Shown here: positions 12,301 through 24,360 of the stretch, piece after piece | How positions within the stretch are numbered: position 1 is the stretch's first letter | Layout of the letters: the number at the start of each line of letters is the position of its first letter | Assembly: GCA_947650285.1 (NCBI GenBank) | Contig: CANTFL010000146.1 | Coordinates: 186,001 to 250,000, forward strand | Length of the DNA: 64,000 nt | Origin: Hyaloperonospora brassicae | Taxonomy: Eukaryota > Oomycota > Peronosporomycetes > Peronosporales > Peronosporaceae | Direction: 5' to 3' | Translations under genes and position numbers: made by a program | The notes under the pieces: model-generated | What the model was told of the DNA's origin: nothing | Databases searched by the model: none | The model's input: the letters and a program-made list of their open reading frames with translations, nothing else

Positions 12301-15300
12301 TATTCCGTATGCACCCACACGAATAGCGAGAGAACATGCAAGAGCATCAAAGTAATTCCGTCATCTCTCCGAAATCTTGTCGTAATGAATGTCTCTGGTC
12401 TACACGTCATCTCATGCTGCCTCGGGCCGTAAACAAAAACACCTTACATATCGTTTTGTGCGCCAAATGGAAATGGCACTATCTCATCTCCTCCACACTA
12501 CACGAATTCGCCGAGACGATGGATACAAATATTTGCAATGTCAAGCTATTAAAGATTGATGAAAGTGAAAAACAACATGGTCTTACGCTACAACGATATA
12601 CAATGTTAGGCTACGCTTGAAGCATCGACGCCCACCTTTCCTTCGCGCAATACGAATGTTGACTATGTAAATGTAGATTTTTACGATAATGAGAAAATAG
12701 AAAAATTAGAGGAGATATACGCGTATCAATGACCACGAGCATGCGTAATTCCAGTCGTAGGTATGAATCAGAAGTGCTGTTTTAGGTAAACTATTTTTGG
12801 CGCATTTCTTATTTTCTCATATTGTAAGCCAATTTTTTTACATTCCGCAAGCATCTGGTGTATCGTTTGGTCCTAATTAGACATAGAAAGTGCACCACAC
12901 GATGATAAAAATTGGACCACAATATAATTTAATCGAAAAGCGCGATGACAATCAGTATGGATCAATACACCTGTGATGTAAATTATCCAAAGGAATGCAC
13001 ACATACTCGAGATCACATGCATAAATCAAATTTTCAATCGAAACAAACATGTTGCTCAGTATGATATCAAGAGGTGTAAATGGAACGATATGACCCCAAT
13101 ATCGAATCTCATAAATGTAGCATGTTAAAATTTTCTGACCGATAGTATTCGTAAATGTTACGAGAATGGGTAAGATTCAGTGAAATTTGCTCATTGGCTG
13201 GTATAGGCCACAATATCAACCAACAAAGCATCTAACTATAGATGGACGCGCGCAATGGGTGGTTCGAGAAAAGCCCCACGCTTTATTTGTATTGGTATAT
13301 AGGTAAGAAAGGTTTACATACATTATTGTCAGTAGCAAAGCTGCATTTTTTCACTTCTCTTTAACTTTGACTCCCGTCTTGGCGTAAGTTTAGCCGTATT
13401 CTTCGCAGACAGGTGTACTTTGAGAATACGTTACACCTGCTTACATGTCGTTAACGAAGGTAAGCAAATCCATTCTACTAGTGTCAGCGAGGTACCCGTT
13501 ACAGATTCCCAGATTATATGGCTGTGCCCGATCAATCTTTAGTATCTATTTAGCCTTATCTCTACACCTTTTTATCGCCGACATACTACTAAGCGTCAAC
13601 TTTACGATAAGAACGTCATTACTTCGTGTGAATGTAGGTTAAGCAACCATATCGTAAATGTAGCATGATGTAGCATCATCTTTATATCCTGCTACATGTT
13701 CGGTGTGCGCCGAAATGTTCGAGATACCTCCACGTGTGTGCATGATGTCTTTTGCTGCAAATAGCAATGTTTATCCACCGTGACTGCTTTGAGAAGAACA
13801 TAATTAGATCAACAATAAAACGTAGCAGCTTCAGTTCTATGACTACTTGATTAAAATCATAAATACTGCACGCCCTATCGGCGTGTCTTTGCTTTAATTT
13901 CTCGTTAGCAGCCTCGTGATTCCCTACGATATCACAAATAGCTCACGAAAGGTTATTTGTACATTGTGTTAAAACTGCGCGGCTCTTGGGGCGCAGCGAC
14001 TACTGGGCACAGCAGATGCTGGAGTACGGTTGGTGTACACTGACTAAATGTGAACGAGGCGAATGTTGAATGTGTACAGGGGAACCGTAGGTAACGCACG
14101 TGGCGATAGTAGTGTAGCAGATTAAACCGTTTCGCGTAATCACCAGTTTTGCATATTACTTATACAGTGCACCCTTGTTTAGATATCTTGAACTCCAATA
14201 GATTAAACAAGCCCATGCTGCCTACGCCGAAACCAGCGCTGTCATCACAATAAATGCATGTTAGCGCAGGAGCGAGCGGAGAAGCTAAATCGCCTCAAAA
14301 AAGCGATAATGGAGGTTTTATGGACGAGATTTACAGATACAATAGCTTTAATAAGATTATCGGAATATGATTCGCAATCTAGCGTCGGAACAGAACGATC
14401 GTACTTAGAAGCCTACCTACAAATCTAGTCTTGATAGCAAACTCAGGGATTGAACTCATTCACTATTTTGGAGTCTAGGCAAGGCTGAGAAAAAGGGGTA
14501 TAGGGTAGAGAACTGCTAGGTATCGCACCTATCAATTGGGTACCATTAATTATGGCACTGCAGCAGAATCAAGCTCCCAATCGGTTTTCATCCATCACGG
14601 TACATACGGATAAAGAAGATATTCGAATGCCACAGAAATACGGTTACAAGATCCCCAGCGTCGAGAACATCGAGCTACTACTTGGTCATTGAACGGGCAA
14701 GAAAGAGTTTCAGGATTCAGGTGAGCGATTTCAAAATGATGCCTTCCTTGTAATATAGTTATCGGCGTCGCATATCGTCGGTGGATTATCTGGACAAAAG
14801 AGTTCAATCATCGAACATGTGACCGGTACCTGATTGATCAGCGCAATATCGATTTAACATACGGAAGGTCAGATAAAAGGCGCAAGTGTGATTTGTGGTG
14901 TAATTGGTGTGAAAGATGATCGTAATATACGAGAGGGAATCAAAATTATGTAAGAAAAGAGACTAATGCAAGATAGGAGGTCGATTGTATGGACCCGTGT
15001 TGTCCACTTTTATAGTTTCCTAGTCATAACGGCATCATTGGATTGCCACAATCAATTTGTGTTGTGTATGCATCCGAGGTGAAGACGCCGAAAAGGGACG
15101 CGCGACGCTTTCATGTGTAGATAGGCGTCGTGAATACCTTCCACGGCAAGCTTTAAGCTAGCGAATTTCGTTTGCACGTTTAAATATATATGAAGGTGGA
15201 CAACGGGGCATAAAGACCTTTAATAAACGAGGGTATGGTCGTAATGGCGTCAGAAATGTAGCAAATGCAGTGACTCCATAAAGTCAGCCACAATGATACT

Positions 15301-15379
15301 AATGCAACGAGTTAAAACACATAAGGCGAGATTGCAACACGAATAATGAAAACTTGCACGCGGTTTTTAGGCTGAAATT
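9326..15379. other. Long AT-rich stretch with no recognised gene
   Basis: After the CTNNBL1-like stop come about 6 kb with many stops in all frames. The longest open frames (115 codons near 10266-10613, 94 codons near 12336-12620) have no recognisable domain. Base composition becomes clearly AT-rich from about 11500. It probably consists of eroded transposon sequence, but no motif proves this before about 15380. Confidence 0.55.
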
Positions 15380-16850
15380 AGCAAGCGGCTACCAGGTGTC
15401 GACGTACACGTACATCCTGGATAGTGGTGCAATTCATCCCCTAATCATCTCGCCGGAATGCTAGTGGATGCAATAATCTGTGACGGTTCTTGTGAGATTG
15501 GCATCGATAGACAATCATCCCATCAAGATAGGGTGTGTCCAAACTTTTATGCGCGTTGATAGCTATCGATGGTAAGTCACCATCCGCAATCTGTAATATG
15601 CCGAATACCCATCGCATACCTTCCTGTCATAATATAGTTACATTGTCGTATTATGACGGTTAACGGAAAAGTGAGACAACATCAACCCTCTTCTTTCGAG
15701 CAAGCTATCGAGAGTGTATTAGTGAGGCCGTGAAGGTTTTCAACTTTCTAACAATAACTTTGGAGGCATCTTAAATGCATCTGTTGTTGAGCGATGCTCT
15801 GTATTCTGACGTGCACGAAAACGACCCAGCGTATTTGCGATGGCTTGATAAGGGTACGCTGTCCTTATTTTTTACATATACAATCATTTTACGTTCCATT
15901 TACAACTCGACGGGACGATGGCTGAACCATCTTCGTCAGAGATCGAGTTAATCGTTCGCAGCCGTCCAAACTCATTCACATATGCACAAGGAAGGCAGAA
16001 GAAGCGTTTTCAGTCTAAACACGTAACTGAAAGAAATCCCAGTCGACAGCATTGACAGGGTCATCTGCAGCGGACTCAAAGGGTCATTTATGCACACGGA
16101 AATAATAAGCCCCGCTAAATTATTGATAGTATTGATTACGCATAAAATTAATGCCGAATACTTGTGTCGACCGAGGATATGGATGAAAAGCTGCTCAAAA
16201 ACTTCTTACATTACCGCAAAAAGGATGCTCGGCCTCAAGGTACATATATCACGCATTGAAGGAGGTGGTGTACATGAGGCATTTTCTGTATCAAATATCG
16301 ACTGGACTAAGACGACCGTTGATTAAAGCCAATAGTAAGGTTTGAACGGGAAGACAGAGTAAATTTGTATCGCTCGGTGTTAGAAATGCCGAGACGTATC
16401 ATTATTGTGCATGGTCATTTTCGTACGACTCTGGACATACAGTTGATTATGCTATGTACGATCTGAATTGCATCTCAAGCGGCGTGGATCCCGATGTATA
16501 ATTCGTCTCAAGAGGTACTTATAGAAAAAATGCCCAGCGTACACAATGTCGCATTATTTGGCAGCTCGTGTACCGTCTACCAAGACCCTGAGTGGAGTTA
16601 TTCTAAATAAGGACGGAGGTCGGCATTGTTGTTGGGAAGAATAACTAGACGAATCGTTTCAGGTCGAATACCGCACAACTGGGTATTGATGACGACATTA
16701 CACGTCAAGAATTTTGAGCCGTAAATGGTGACGTACAATTCGGCTCCAGGAACAAATTTTATGCGTATTTCGACATTTGGGAAATATGTGCTGGTTCGTG
16801 AGGAATCTGACAAGCAACATGAGCAGATCACCGCAATCGCGTCAAATCGG
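15380..16850 (+). mobile_element. Heavily decayed Ty1/copia relic
   Basis: Two anchor points identify it. At about 15411-15440 the plus strand reads an aspartic protease core, ILDSGA followed by IH, as in copia pol. At about 16550-16700 it reads LFGSSCTVYQDP and, further on, a HVKN stretch. These align with the end of the integrase in the intact-length copia at 35790-35960 ([18 protein letters not shown]). Between them short matches to the integrase C-terminal half appear with stops and frameshifts. No LTRs were recognised. Confidence 0.55.
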
Positions 16851-17632
16851 AGAATAATTTCCTACGCTAAATGAGCTTAAAAGCGGTGAAAAACGAAAGA
16901 AGAAGCACGGCATTCGTGGCAAGGAAAAAAGGAGGGGTGTCGTGCCGTGTGGACCTTGCCATACCAGAAAAAGGGGTAGTTGAAGTTGAGGAGACAGCAC
17001 ATTAAGTGAATGAACACGAGGCAAATAAATATAAATGATGTCCTCGTTTTTGTTTGACGTGATGAAAGGGCTTATACTTCTTAACGAACTGCATCTACCA
17101 CGCGTAAACGATTTGAAACAAGCAACGACTGCCAAAAAAGAGTCATTTGAGGCAATCAACATTAAGGAGGCCGTGCCGAAGTCCATAGAACAAAGAAGCG
17201 CTTTATAATAGGTATTATAGGTGAAGAGCCACGCCAAAGGCACGCTGGATATTTAAAAGGCGAGTTTGGTGGCCAGCGGAAATGATAGCTATCATGACGT
17301 TAATTTGATAATGACGCTTAGTGCAGTGATATACATGATGGCGACAAAGAAACTTTTTGACTCACAAGTGTTAATCATTTACTGTGCGACACGGCAAAAC
17401 TTTCATCGCAAAGCAATATTAGTAAACAAAACAAAACATTTAATTATATTGCTAGGCTTTCTTAACATATTTATAAACTTATACAATAGAGACTCCCTTA
17501 TTTAGTATAGCTGGAACTGCCAAATTTTGATTAAATAAGGAAATTATCAAATTGCAGACTTAGGGGGTAGAATTGAATCGAAAGGTGTCACATGTCGTTA
17601 TAAAGGAGCCTTGGCATAATTCTCGCACATAA

Positions 17633-17840
17633 GCTTGTAGCTCAAATGGTTTGATGTGTAATCATCAAGCTAGAGGTCACCGGTTCGATATCTGGTGACT
17701 GAAGTTAAATGGTAAACCTTCGGGTTCTGGAGTGCCGGGTTTCAGCAGCACTGTCTTGCCAGACAGTAACGTCTTCCACTTAAGGTAAGTGTAGATGTAT
17801 GTTAGAAACACACTACCCGAATTAGAAACTTAAGAATAGA
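17633..17840 (+). repeat. tRNA-derived SINE-like repeat
   Basis: The head resembles a degenerate tRNA gene. An A-box-like TAGCTCAAATGGT starts at 17638 and a B-box-like GGTTCGATATC at 17682, flanked by arms CACC and GGTG that can form the T stem. The acceptor stem does not pair well, so a working tRNA is unlikely. A body of about 130 bases follows. The right end is uncertain. Two further repeats of this type are at 32312-32480 and 41583-41831, with different bodies. Confidence 0.45.
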
Positions 17841-18007
17841 CGAACAGTAATGCGCGACTAGACGATTACTAACGTAGAGTCAGAAAGAATTCAGTAGGCT
17901 TAGAGTAGCAACAGGAGGTTGTGAAATTAGGACCTAAATGTATCCACTTTGCATTACCATCAAGTGCTCAACTACTTAAGACTTTACTACACGTGTTCAC
18001 CTCCAAC

Positions 18008-19534
18008 ATGGTCGCCAATAGCCATACTCTCACAGACATCCTCCGCAAGGCGATCTGCTTGGAGAAGCATAGACATCCAGGCCTATCCCAGGAGGCTCTG
18101 TGTCGGTGGATGCTGGAATATCATGGAGTCACGGTCACCCAAGCGAAGACCGGCAACATTATGGAGCGTTCTGCAGACCTGCTAGGTCCATCCAAGAGCG
18201 ATGCAGCCCTCCATTCCAAGCGACAGCGTGCGGTATCATACCCGCTGGTGTAGACAGCGCTTGCTCGGCGGATTATCGAGTATTAGTGTGTGGCCAACAT
18301 CAGTGGACACCTGATCCAGGAAAAAGCGGTATCATTCATGAAGCCGCTGTATCTAACTGTCAAGGATGAGGATACACCAGCATTCTCAATCGGTCGATTG
18401 CCGAAAAATAAATTTGCCACGGCATCCGCATACACCTTCACCTTGGCAAAAGCGGATCCCTCGACGTCGAAGCACTGGAGGAGCACCTACCGGAAATCCG
18501 CGCTTAATTGGACCCGTACAACGCCGCCGATGTCTACAACATTAATGAGAACGGCCTGTTCTACCGACTGCAGGCCGATTCATCGCTTTCGACACACCAG
18601 CGGAATGTTCAGAAGCAGAGCAAAGAGAGGATGCCAATGACCATCTGCAGCAACGCAGACGGATACGACAAGTTTCCGCTGTATTTCATCGAAATATTCT
18701 CAAACCCACGCTGTTATAAAAACATGGACAGCATAAGCATAAGTGTTGTCTATCACGCCTACAAAAACACGTGGATGACTCGCAACAAGTTTAAACTATG
18801 GAGGAAGCCTTCGTTAAAGAAGTTGCCGGTCACAAGGTCATTCTGATCCTCGATAACTTCTTCTCGGACATCAAGAAGGAGGATCGTGAAGACGCCGAAA
18901 TCACTCATCAGAATACAACGCTGTTTTATTTGCCGCCAAATGCGACCATCAACATTCAACCCTGCGACACTGGATATACACGCAACTTCAACGCGTGACA
19001 CCGCAGATGCTTTGACCGCCAGCTCCTAGATCGCCTGGAGAAAAATCAGTAGGACGCCTCAAAGATCAATGTCTCATATGCGATTCAGATGGCGCATGTA
19101 ACATGGACTCTGTATGTGCAGCCTGAGTGTATCCTCAACTGCTTTCCACTATGAAAACTCCGCACTCCCGACGTGGACAACGCTGCAAACTCCAACGTGG
19201 ACGTCCTGTAGGCAGTCGTTGCGGAACTCCAGGGACATGCTCAACAACTTTATCGCAAATCGATTTCCATCGGCTTACTGCTCATAATCCCGACGAAGAG
19301 CAGGTGAGCTAAACTCCTACAGAGGCAAAAATTCTCGAGAGTGTTTAATTGCCAGAGTCAGCACGTGACATCTACAGCAAAGAGGACGATAGTGTGGCCG
19401 CACTACCCGTCCTTCTTTGGAATGCTCGATCGATGCTTGCAGAGCTTAAGACTATATGGTTGCAGCAGGAGACTTGGGAGGAGTTCTCAGACATGATTCA
19501 GAAGATGCAGGATCAGGAGGAAAAGCTTCATTAA
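18008..19534 (+). pseudogene. pogo/Tigger-like DDE transposase pseudogene
   Basis: Fragments in shifting frames cover a whole pogo-superfamily transposase. From 18008 there is an N-terminal helix-turn-helix region, then a CENP-B-like segment (GHLIQEKA near 18300). The catalytic core follows: DVYNINENGLFYRL near 18530, ILILDNF near 18845, and LPPNATINIQPCD near 18935, whose final Asp is the third acidic residue position. The tail ends at a TAA at 19534. At least three frameshifts or stops interrupt it. Terminal inverted repeats were not found by eye. Related domesticated proteins exist (CENP-B, jerky), but the breaks argue against function here. Confidence 0.75.
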
Positions 19535-21334
19535 TATCCCTTATGCAACAAACTCTGGATAATTATTAGTAGTAGTTCCTCAGCAGTAATTCAATATTTA
19601 TATAGGGAAATTTCTCTAGCTTTTATCTTAAAAAATTAAGGATTTGTTTTCGATATTTGGCTTGGGCCAACATAGGACTCTGATTTTTTTAAATAAGTAA
19701 GGAATGTTTTTAAAAAAGAAAAAATATATTATGGAGAATTTTGTGTAACCATATGATTTGTGCTGGTGCATTTGCCGCAATTCTAATAGCTGAGATTGGT
19801 ACATCAAAGATTAAGTATTTTGGTCGTATTGTAGATGTTTCGATTTTATGTTTGATCAGAGCTGTAGGTTAATATGCACGATTAAGTTGCATATACTTTT
19901 TTCGCATACGTGAACGCTGAAAAGAGAAACGAGCTGGATACATCTGAACATATCATGAAGTAGTGTTACGAAAGGGAAAAAGTTAAAAGTGGCTGATGAG
20001 CGGGGCAGAGACCACCTGGAGTTGCAATTAACAAACAACACAGATGTTTTGAAGATAGCTTTCATATTGTAGCCTTTTATCTTAATTAGGCGCTTGTGAT
20101 AGTATATAAAACACTGTGGTACACCCACATCTACCTGAAATGCAACATATCGATTCCGGAAGCACTATATTTGTGTGGATTAGGTGACTTTTCAATTACT
20201 GCTATGAATACGACCCTGATGGACCAATGCCTTCAAGTCGTGCATATAATGAAGGTGAAAGATCCCGGTAATGTAGCGAATTAATGATCCGTCGCGTAAC
20301 GTATAACTGTGAATCTGGGGGACACTTAACAAGGACAAATCATTCGGGAGTAATCTTTTTAGCTAATTGTGAGCTGGCAAACATAGCACGAGATCCGAAT
20401 GAAGAGGTATAACCCGTTGAAAGCTATTACTTTTCTACTGCAAATAATCGAATGATTGAGAAACCGACCATAATCACGTTCGAATCATCTATTAGCAGCC
20501 TGCTGTAGCGTACAATCGGAATTATACCCTACATCGCGCTTGCCGTGAACTGAGCCAGAAGAAGATCACATGAGCCACGGGAGTCTGATTAGTGATGAGC
20601 TAGCTGAGCGTGTCGTGAAGTTTCTGAAGCGTTTTATATATCTTAAACAAATTAAATGTAGATAAAAGCACCGAACACGGATAGTTGTCATTCAGAATGC
20701 TATTGAGACGCTGATTACTTGACGGTTCGCGGCTATCCCAAATGTTCCAGTTCTTCGTGCTGTGCCTGAATGAGATGGTAATTAGGTAGATCTGCAAGAA
20801 TCAAGCAAGAGCAGCTTTATTTAAGACAAAAATGAGTGTGTAGCTAGCTTTTTTTTGCCGGTGTTGTGCGTTCTACTGATAGTGCAAGGATTATTCGATT
20901 CATCTGGGATCAAGTTAGAAGCCCAAATTATGGTACCGTCGACATCTAAGCGGTGGTGAAGCATTCCATCGGCGAAGATATCTCCGGGTGGGAGAAACAC
21001 GTTGCTGGCCAGCACAAGTTTGTGAAGCATCTCAGTAAAGAGTTTTGATAAAAGTAGCTTACTACGAGTTGACGTATGCCTATCTCATAAAGCCATCAGC
21101 TGCTTTGCGGCGAAGAAAAATCATTAAGATAGTGCTTTTGGGGTGATGGATACTAGGAGGAAGTGGTTGAATTGACTCGACGTTTGGGGTGTGACAGTAA
21201 ACGGTGCACAGCGAATGACTTATTATGATGCACGTTGGGGAGCAGAGACTAGTTGTAACGGTATACACCCCGTCTCACGCACTTTAGCCATACGGTCACA
21301 AAATTGTGGGCCATTTTAGTTTGACGTTGAGTAA
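19535..21334. other. AT-rich stretch without recognised features
   Basis: Short open frames only, none with a recognisable domain. The first 300 bases contain poly-A/T runs, as expected just downstream of an old transposon. Confidence 0.5.
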
Positions 21335-21920
21335 AGTGGTGTCCTAAGTGCTCAGACGCACTTAGATCTATCGCTTTGGTGGTACAGCAAGGCGTACTTA
21401 CTTAACTGTGTATGGTACACAAGTGTAACCACACTGATATTGTGCTTGGTGTGAATACACAAGTCATGTCAGTGTGAAGTCATAGAATGACGTCACGAGG
21501 TGACGTCATCGATCGACGCCATCCGCGATCTTTACAAGATCTCCACGTAGGGACAGCCTCTCACTAGAGCGCGCGTCCAAACAATGTGTTTTAGCCAATA
21601 GTCAATTAGATTTATATCAAAGCACATTAAATATAAATCAGTCTTACATTTACTTTCTATCGTGTAAGTGTGCGCAGGAATTGGTTAGCACTCCGCGCGA
21701 CACTAAGCTTAGAAGTATATACTGCGAGACCCCTCTTAAATGGAGCCCGCACAGCAACCCTCGCGACACGCGAGAGAAGTCGGGTTAAACCGCTTTCTCG
21801 TAGTGTGCAGAAGGTGTACGCTGAGGTAGTGCGAGGCAGCTCAAAAGCGCCCGCCAACACTAGTCGTGTGCGAATAAGCTTTCGCTACGTATCTGGCGCA
21901 TGTATAGTAGCGTAGCCGGA
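21335..21920 (+). repeat. Hairpin-rich LTR-like block
   Basis: The stretch is packed with short perfect inverted repeats in the style of the gypsy element at 49299-57289. Examples are CTAAGTGC/GCACTTAG at 21343-21364, GACGTCAC/GTGACGTC near 21488-21506, and CTCGCG/CGCGAG near 21759-21773. It also has GATTTATAT/ATATAAATC arms near 21609-21639. It is not a copy of that element's LTR by sequence. I read it as a solo LTR of another gypsy family. The exact ends and any target-site duplication are undetermined. Confidence 0.35.
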
Positions 21921-24030
21921 TAAAGTCTACTTCAACTAATCATTGTCTCTATGTTACCTTATAGCGTGCATTAGTATGCGATAATATTATTTATTGGTGC
22001 CTGCACAAATTTGTTGTCTTATGCTCTCTGAAGTCTTCCCTTATAGTTCTTGTACTTTTTCGTAAGCCAAAACTATGATACCGCGCTCTATCCTAGGTTT
22101 ACTCAGCAATACCGCCAATGCGACAGCTATACATTGTTACAATGTGAATCTAATGATCTGAAGAAGCATATAGAATCAGCGTGGCCTTACAGCATAATGT
22201 CAGAAACTACTGCTATGTTAATCAAGAGCGTCAGCGCAATTGCTACTTTATGTAATCTGACAGTCAAAACGATGAGTTTATATAGGCTCATAATAAGTAT
22301 AGAAATGGAATAAAATTGATGCGTCACTGTGCAAGTCTAACATCATAAGCATATGTACCTCCTTTTTGTAGTATGCATCTGTTGTAACGGGGTGAGCCTT
22401 GCACATGTCATTCGCAAGAATTGTGCCCGTATATTATATCTTGATTGATACATTTACAATATAACTTGCTGTTTAATAGGTGCTTGTCGAGGTGAATGCA
22501 AAATGAAAAGTGAATACATTGAGGTCCTCAGTTCGCAACTTCTTCTTCCCAATCTAGGCCTTATGGATTCTTCTTCGATGCAACAGTAACCTACACTAAG
22601 CGCATTACTCGTTGTATAGTCGCGCATGAGTAAGATACTCTATACACATTACTCATCAGATAGTCGCACATGATTAAACACAGTACTGGCATTAATCGTT
22701 AGAAAGGCGCGCTATTAATCACCAGACTGTACCTTTCGATTGTCGCTCGCTGGACGAGGCGCATCTTTAACATTACTTGCGATTCAGTATTGTTGACATA
22801 GTATCTGTTGAGTAATATTCGGCATTGTCAATTGGCTGATACAGACCATGATCTAAACCTAACAAAGGACCGATTGATGCCAGATTCGCGCGAGAGTGGA
22901 GAGGGCTCATTAATTAGACCTGGCAATATTATAGATATAGTTCTACTAGTCTTCCTTTCTGAGCAAGAGTTGCTCGGATTCTTCACTTTCTCACCACGTA
23001 CGGTGTACGCATACTTACGGAAACAGACGTTCGTATACTGTTTCGTTGCAAGGGCTACCATTTATTAAGTAAGAGGTGTGCTTCATTGCATCAGTGGTAA
23101 ATATTTATATATCCATGATTATCGGTGCATATACTTATTGTTACAAGAAAAAACTACATCACGGAGCGATCTGTAGATTTTGATTCTTTCTTAACCAATG
23201 GTTCTTTACATTCAGCGAAGATGCTGATCTAGCATAATTTCATCATTGCATCCATTTGTGTCTTTCGGGTTTGCACACATCCAGTCTAAAAGTTGCCGCC
23301 AGAGTTATACACAATAAGTTGTATCGGCAATCTGCTAGACCTTATCGTGCGCAGTCTTTGCCCTGTGATCACGTCTGGTGGCACCTTGCGCTTTGGACAT
23401 GGTAAGAAGCAAACTATAGTACAAATTTAAGACCTTCTCCTCGCCAAAGCAAGATAACAGAAAACCAGCACACACTTTTGCAGTGGTATGGCCCATCAGT
23501 GGACACGAATGCGTTTATTGACCACCGTATCTAAAGTTCAGATAACCTAGGCGTTGATCAAATCTGTAGCAAAGGTCTAAAATGGAGCATTTATACATAC
23601 TGATGCAGTTAGACATTGAGCGACCACTATTGCGGATACTCAAGAAAAACGTGGCAAATGTTTCACTTTGCGAATATCGAAAAAACCGTAAGTGCTGTAT
23701 ACCATAATGAGGATGGACACTTGCGTGCACAAAGCCCGACAAATGGATGGAAGTAAGTGCATGCAGTGGACACAGTCGTTCATAGCACGGCACTTATGCG
23801 TCGCCATAGCGATATTGGTGGAGCACAAATACCATAAATGTCGTAAATGCACGAATCTTACTTTATAAAAATGGTGTGTTTGGACCAGCTATCTACGAAG
23901 GGCGATATCATCCAATCGACGGTAAAAAAAGAAACCGGATGTGACACAAATGCGTGAGAATTGATACCCGAGTTCATCTATCGAGATCGCCTAACTTAAT
24001 GCAGATAAGCCAACCGGTTTGTGATGCGCT
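21921..24030. other. Relic-rich intergenic stretch
   Basis: No gene recognised. At 22383 the bases TGTAACGGGG match the outer end of the gypsy LTR at 49299, but nothing after about 20 bases aligns. At about 22508-22565 a stretch resembles the outer end of the minus-strand copia LTRs near 44873 and 60532 (ATTGAGGTCCTCAGTTC-like). These are probably truncated LTR pieces. Confidence 0.4.
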
Positions 24031-24360
24031 AGACGCCGCAGCGCACATGTTTAGAAACACTGAGATCTTGAGACACGAGGAGCCTGGTTACGCTTTGAGC
24101 GCTGAGAAGCAACGTGTTGGAAGCGCGAGTTTCACTTGGATCAAATCCAGAGATTCAACCTACACTAGAGCTTACATGGAATGTTTTTTGGGATTCTATC
24201 TATTGTATTAGGCAACAGAAGATATAGGTTGGGTAGTTCTCACTTGTATTTTGACTAGCCACTGACGAGGCCCCTGGCGGGGGGGGGGCGAAACGCGTCT
24301 GGCGCGCGTTTTAATACAGGTCATTGCATTCACTTAATGTTCACTTTCTAACACAACGGC
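24031..24360 (+). repeat. Dispersed repeat, inverted relative to 48480-48810 (probable copia LTR)
   Basis: Aligned by eye with the reverse complement of 48480-48810 over about 300 bases. Shared landmarks are a TGTTGGAAG start near 24116, ATTCAACCTACACTAG, AGATATAGGTT, TTCTCACTTGTATTTTGAC, a G-run and GGCGCGCGTTTTAAT. The TGTTGG start and the TTCTAACA end near 24350 look like LTR termini. The G-run here is 10 bases long at 24279-24288. Confidence 0.5.

Noticed and set aside
16842..17243. Minus-strand frame of 133 codons, Phe/Leu-rich
   Set aside because: Complement of a purine-rich plus strand next to the copia relic; no family match.
17633..17705. Functional tRNA gene
   Set aside because: Only the internal promoter boxes and T arm are convincing; acceptor and anticodon stems are poor.
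21657..21915. Arg-rich frames on both strands
   Set aside because: Fall inside a hairpin-rich LTR-like block, where inverted repeats keep both strands open by chance.
24279..24288. G-run as a telomere-like or regulatory motif
   Set aside because: It lies inside a dispersed LTR-like repeat whose partner has a shorter run; simple slippage is enough. The same applies to the 11-base G-run at 42693.
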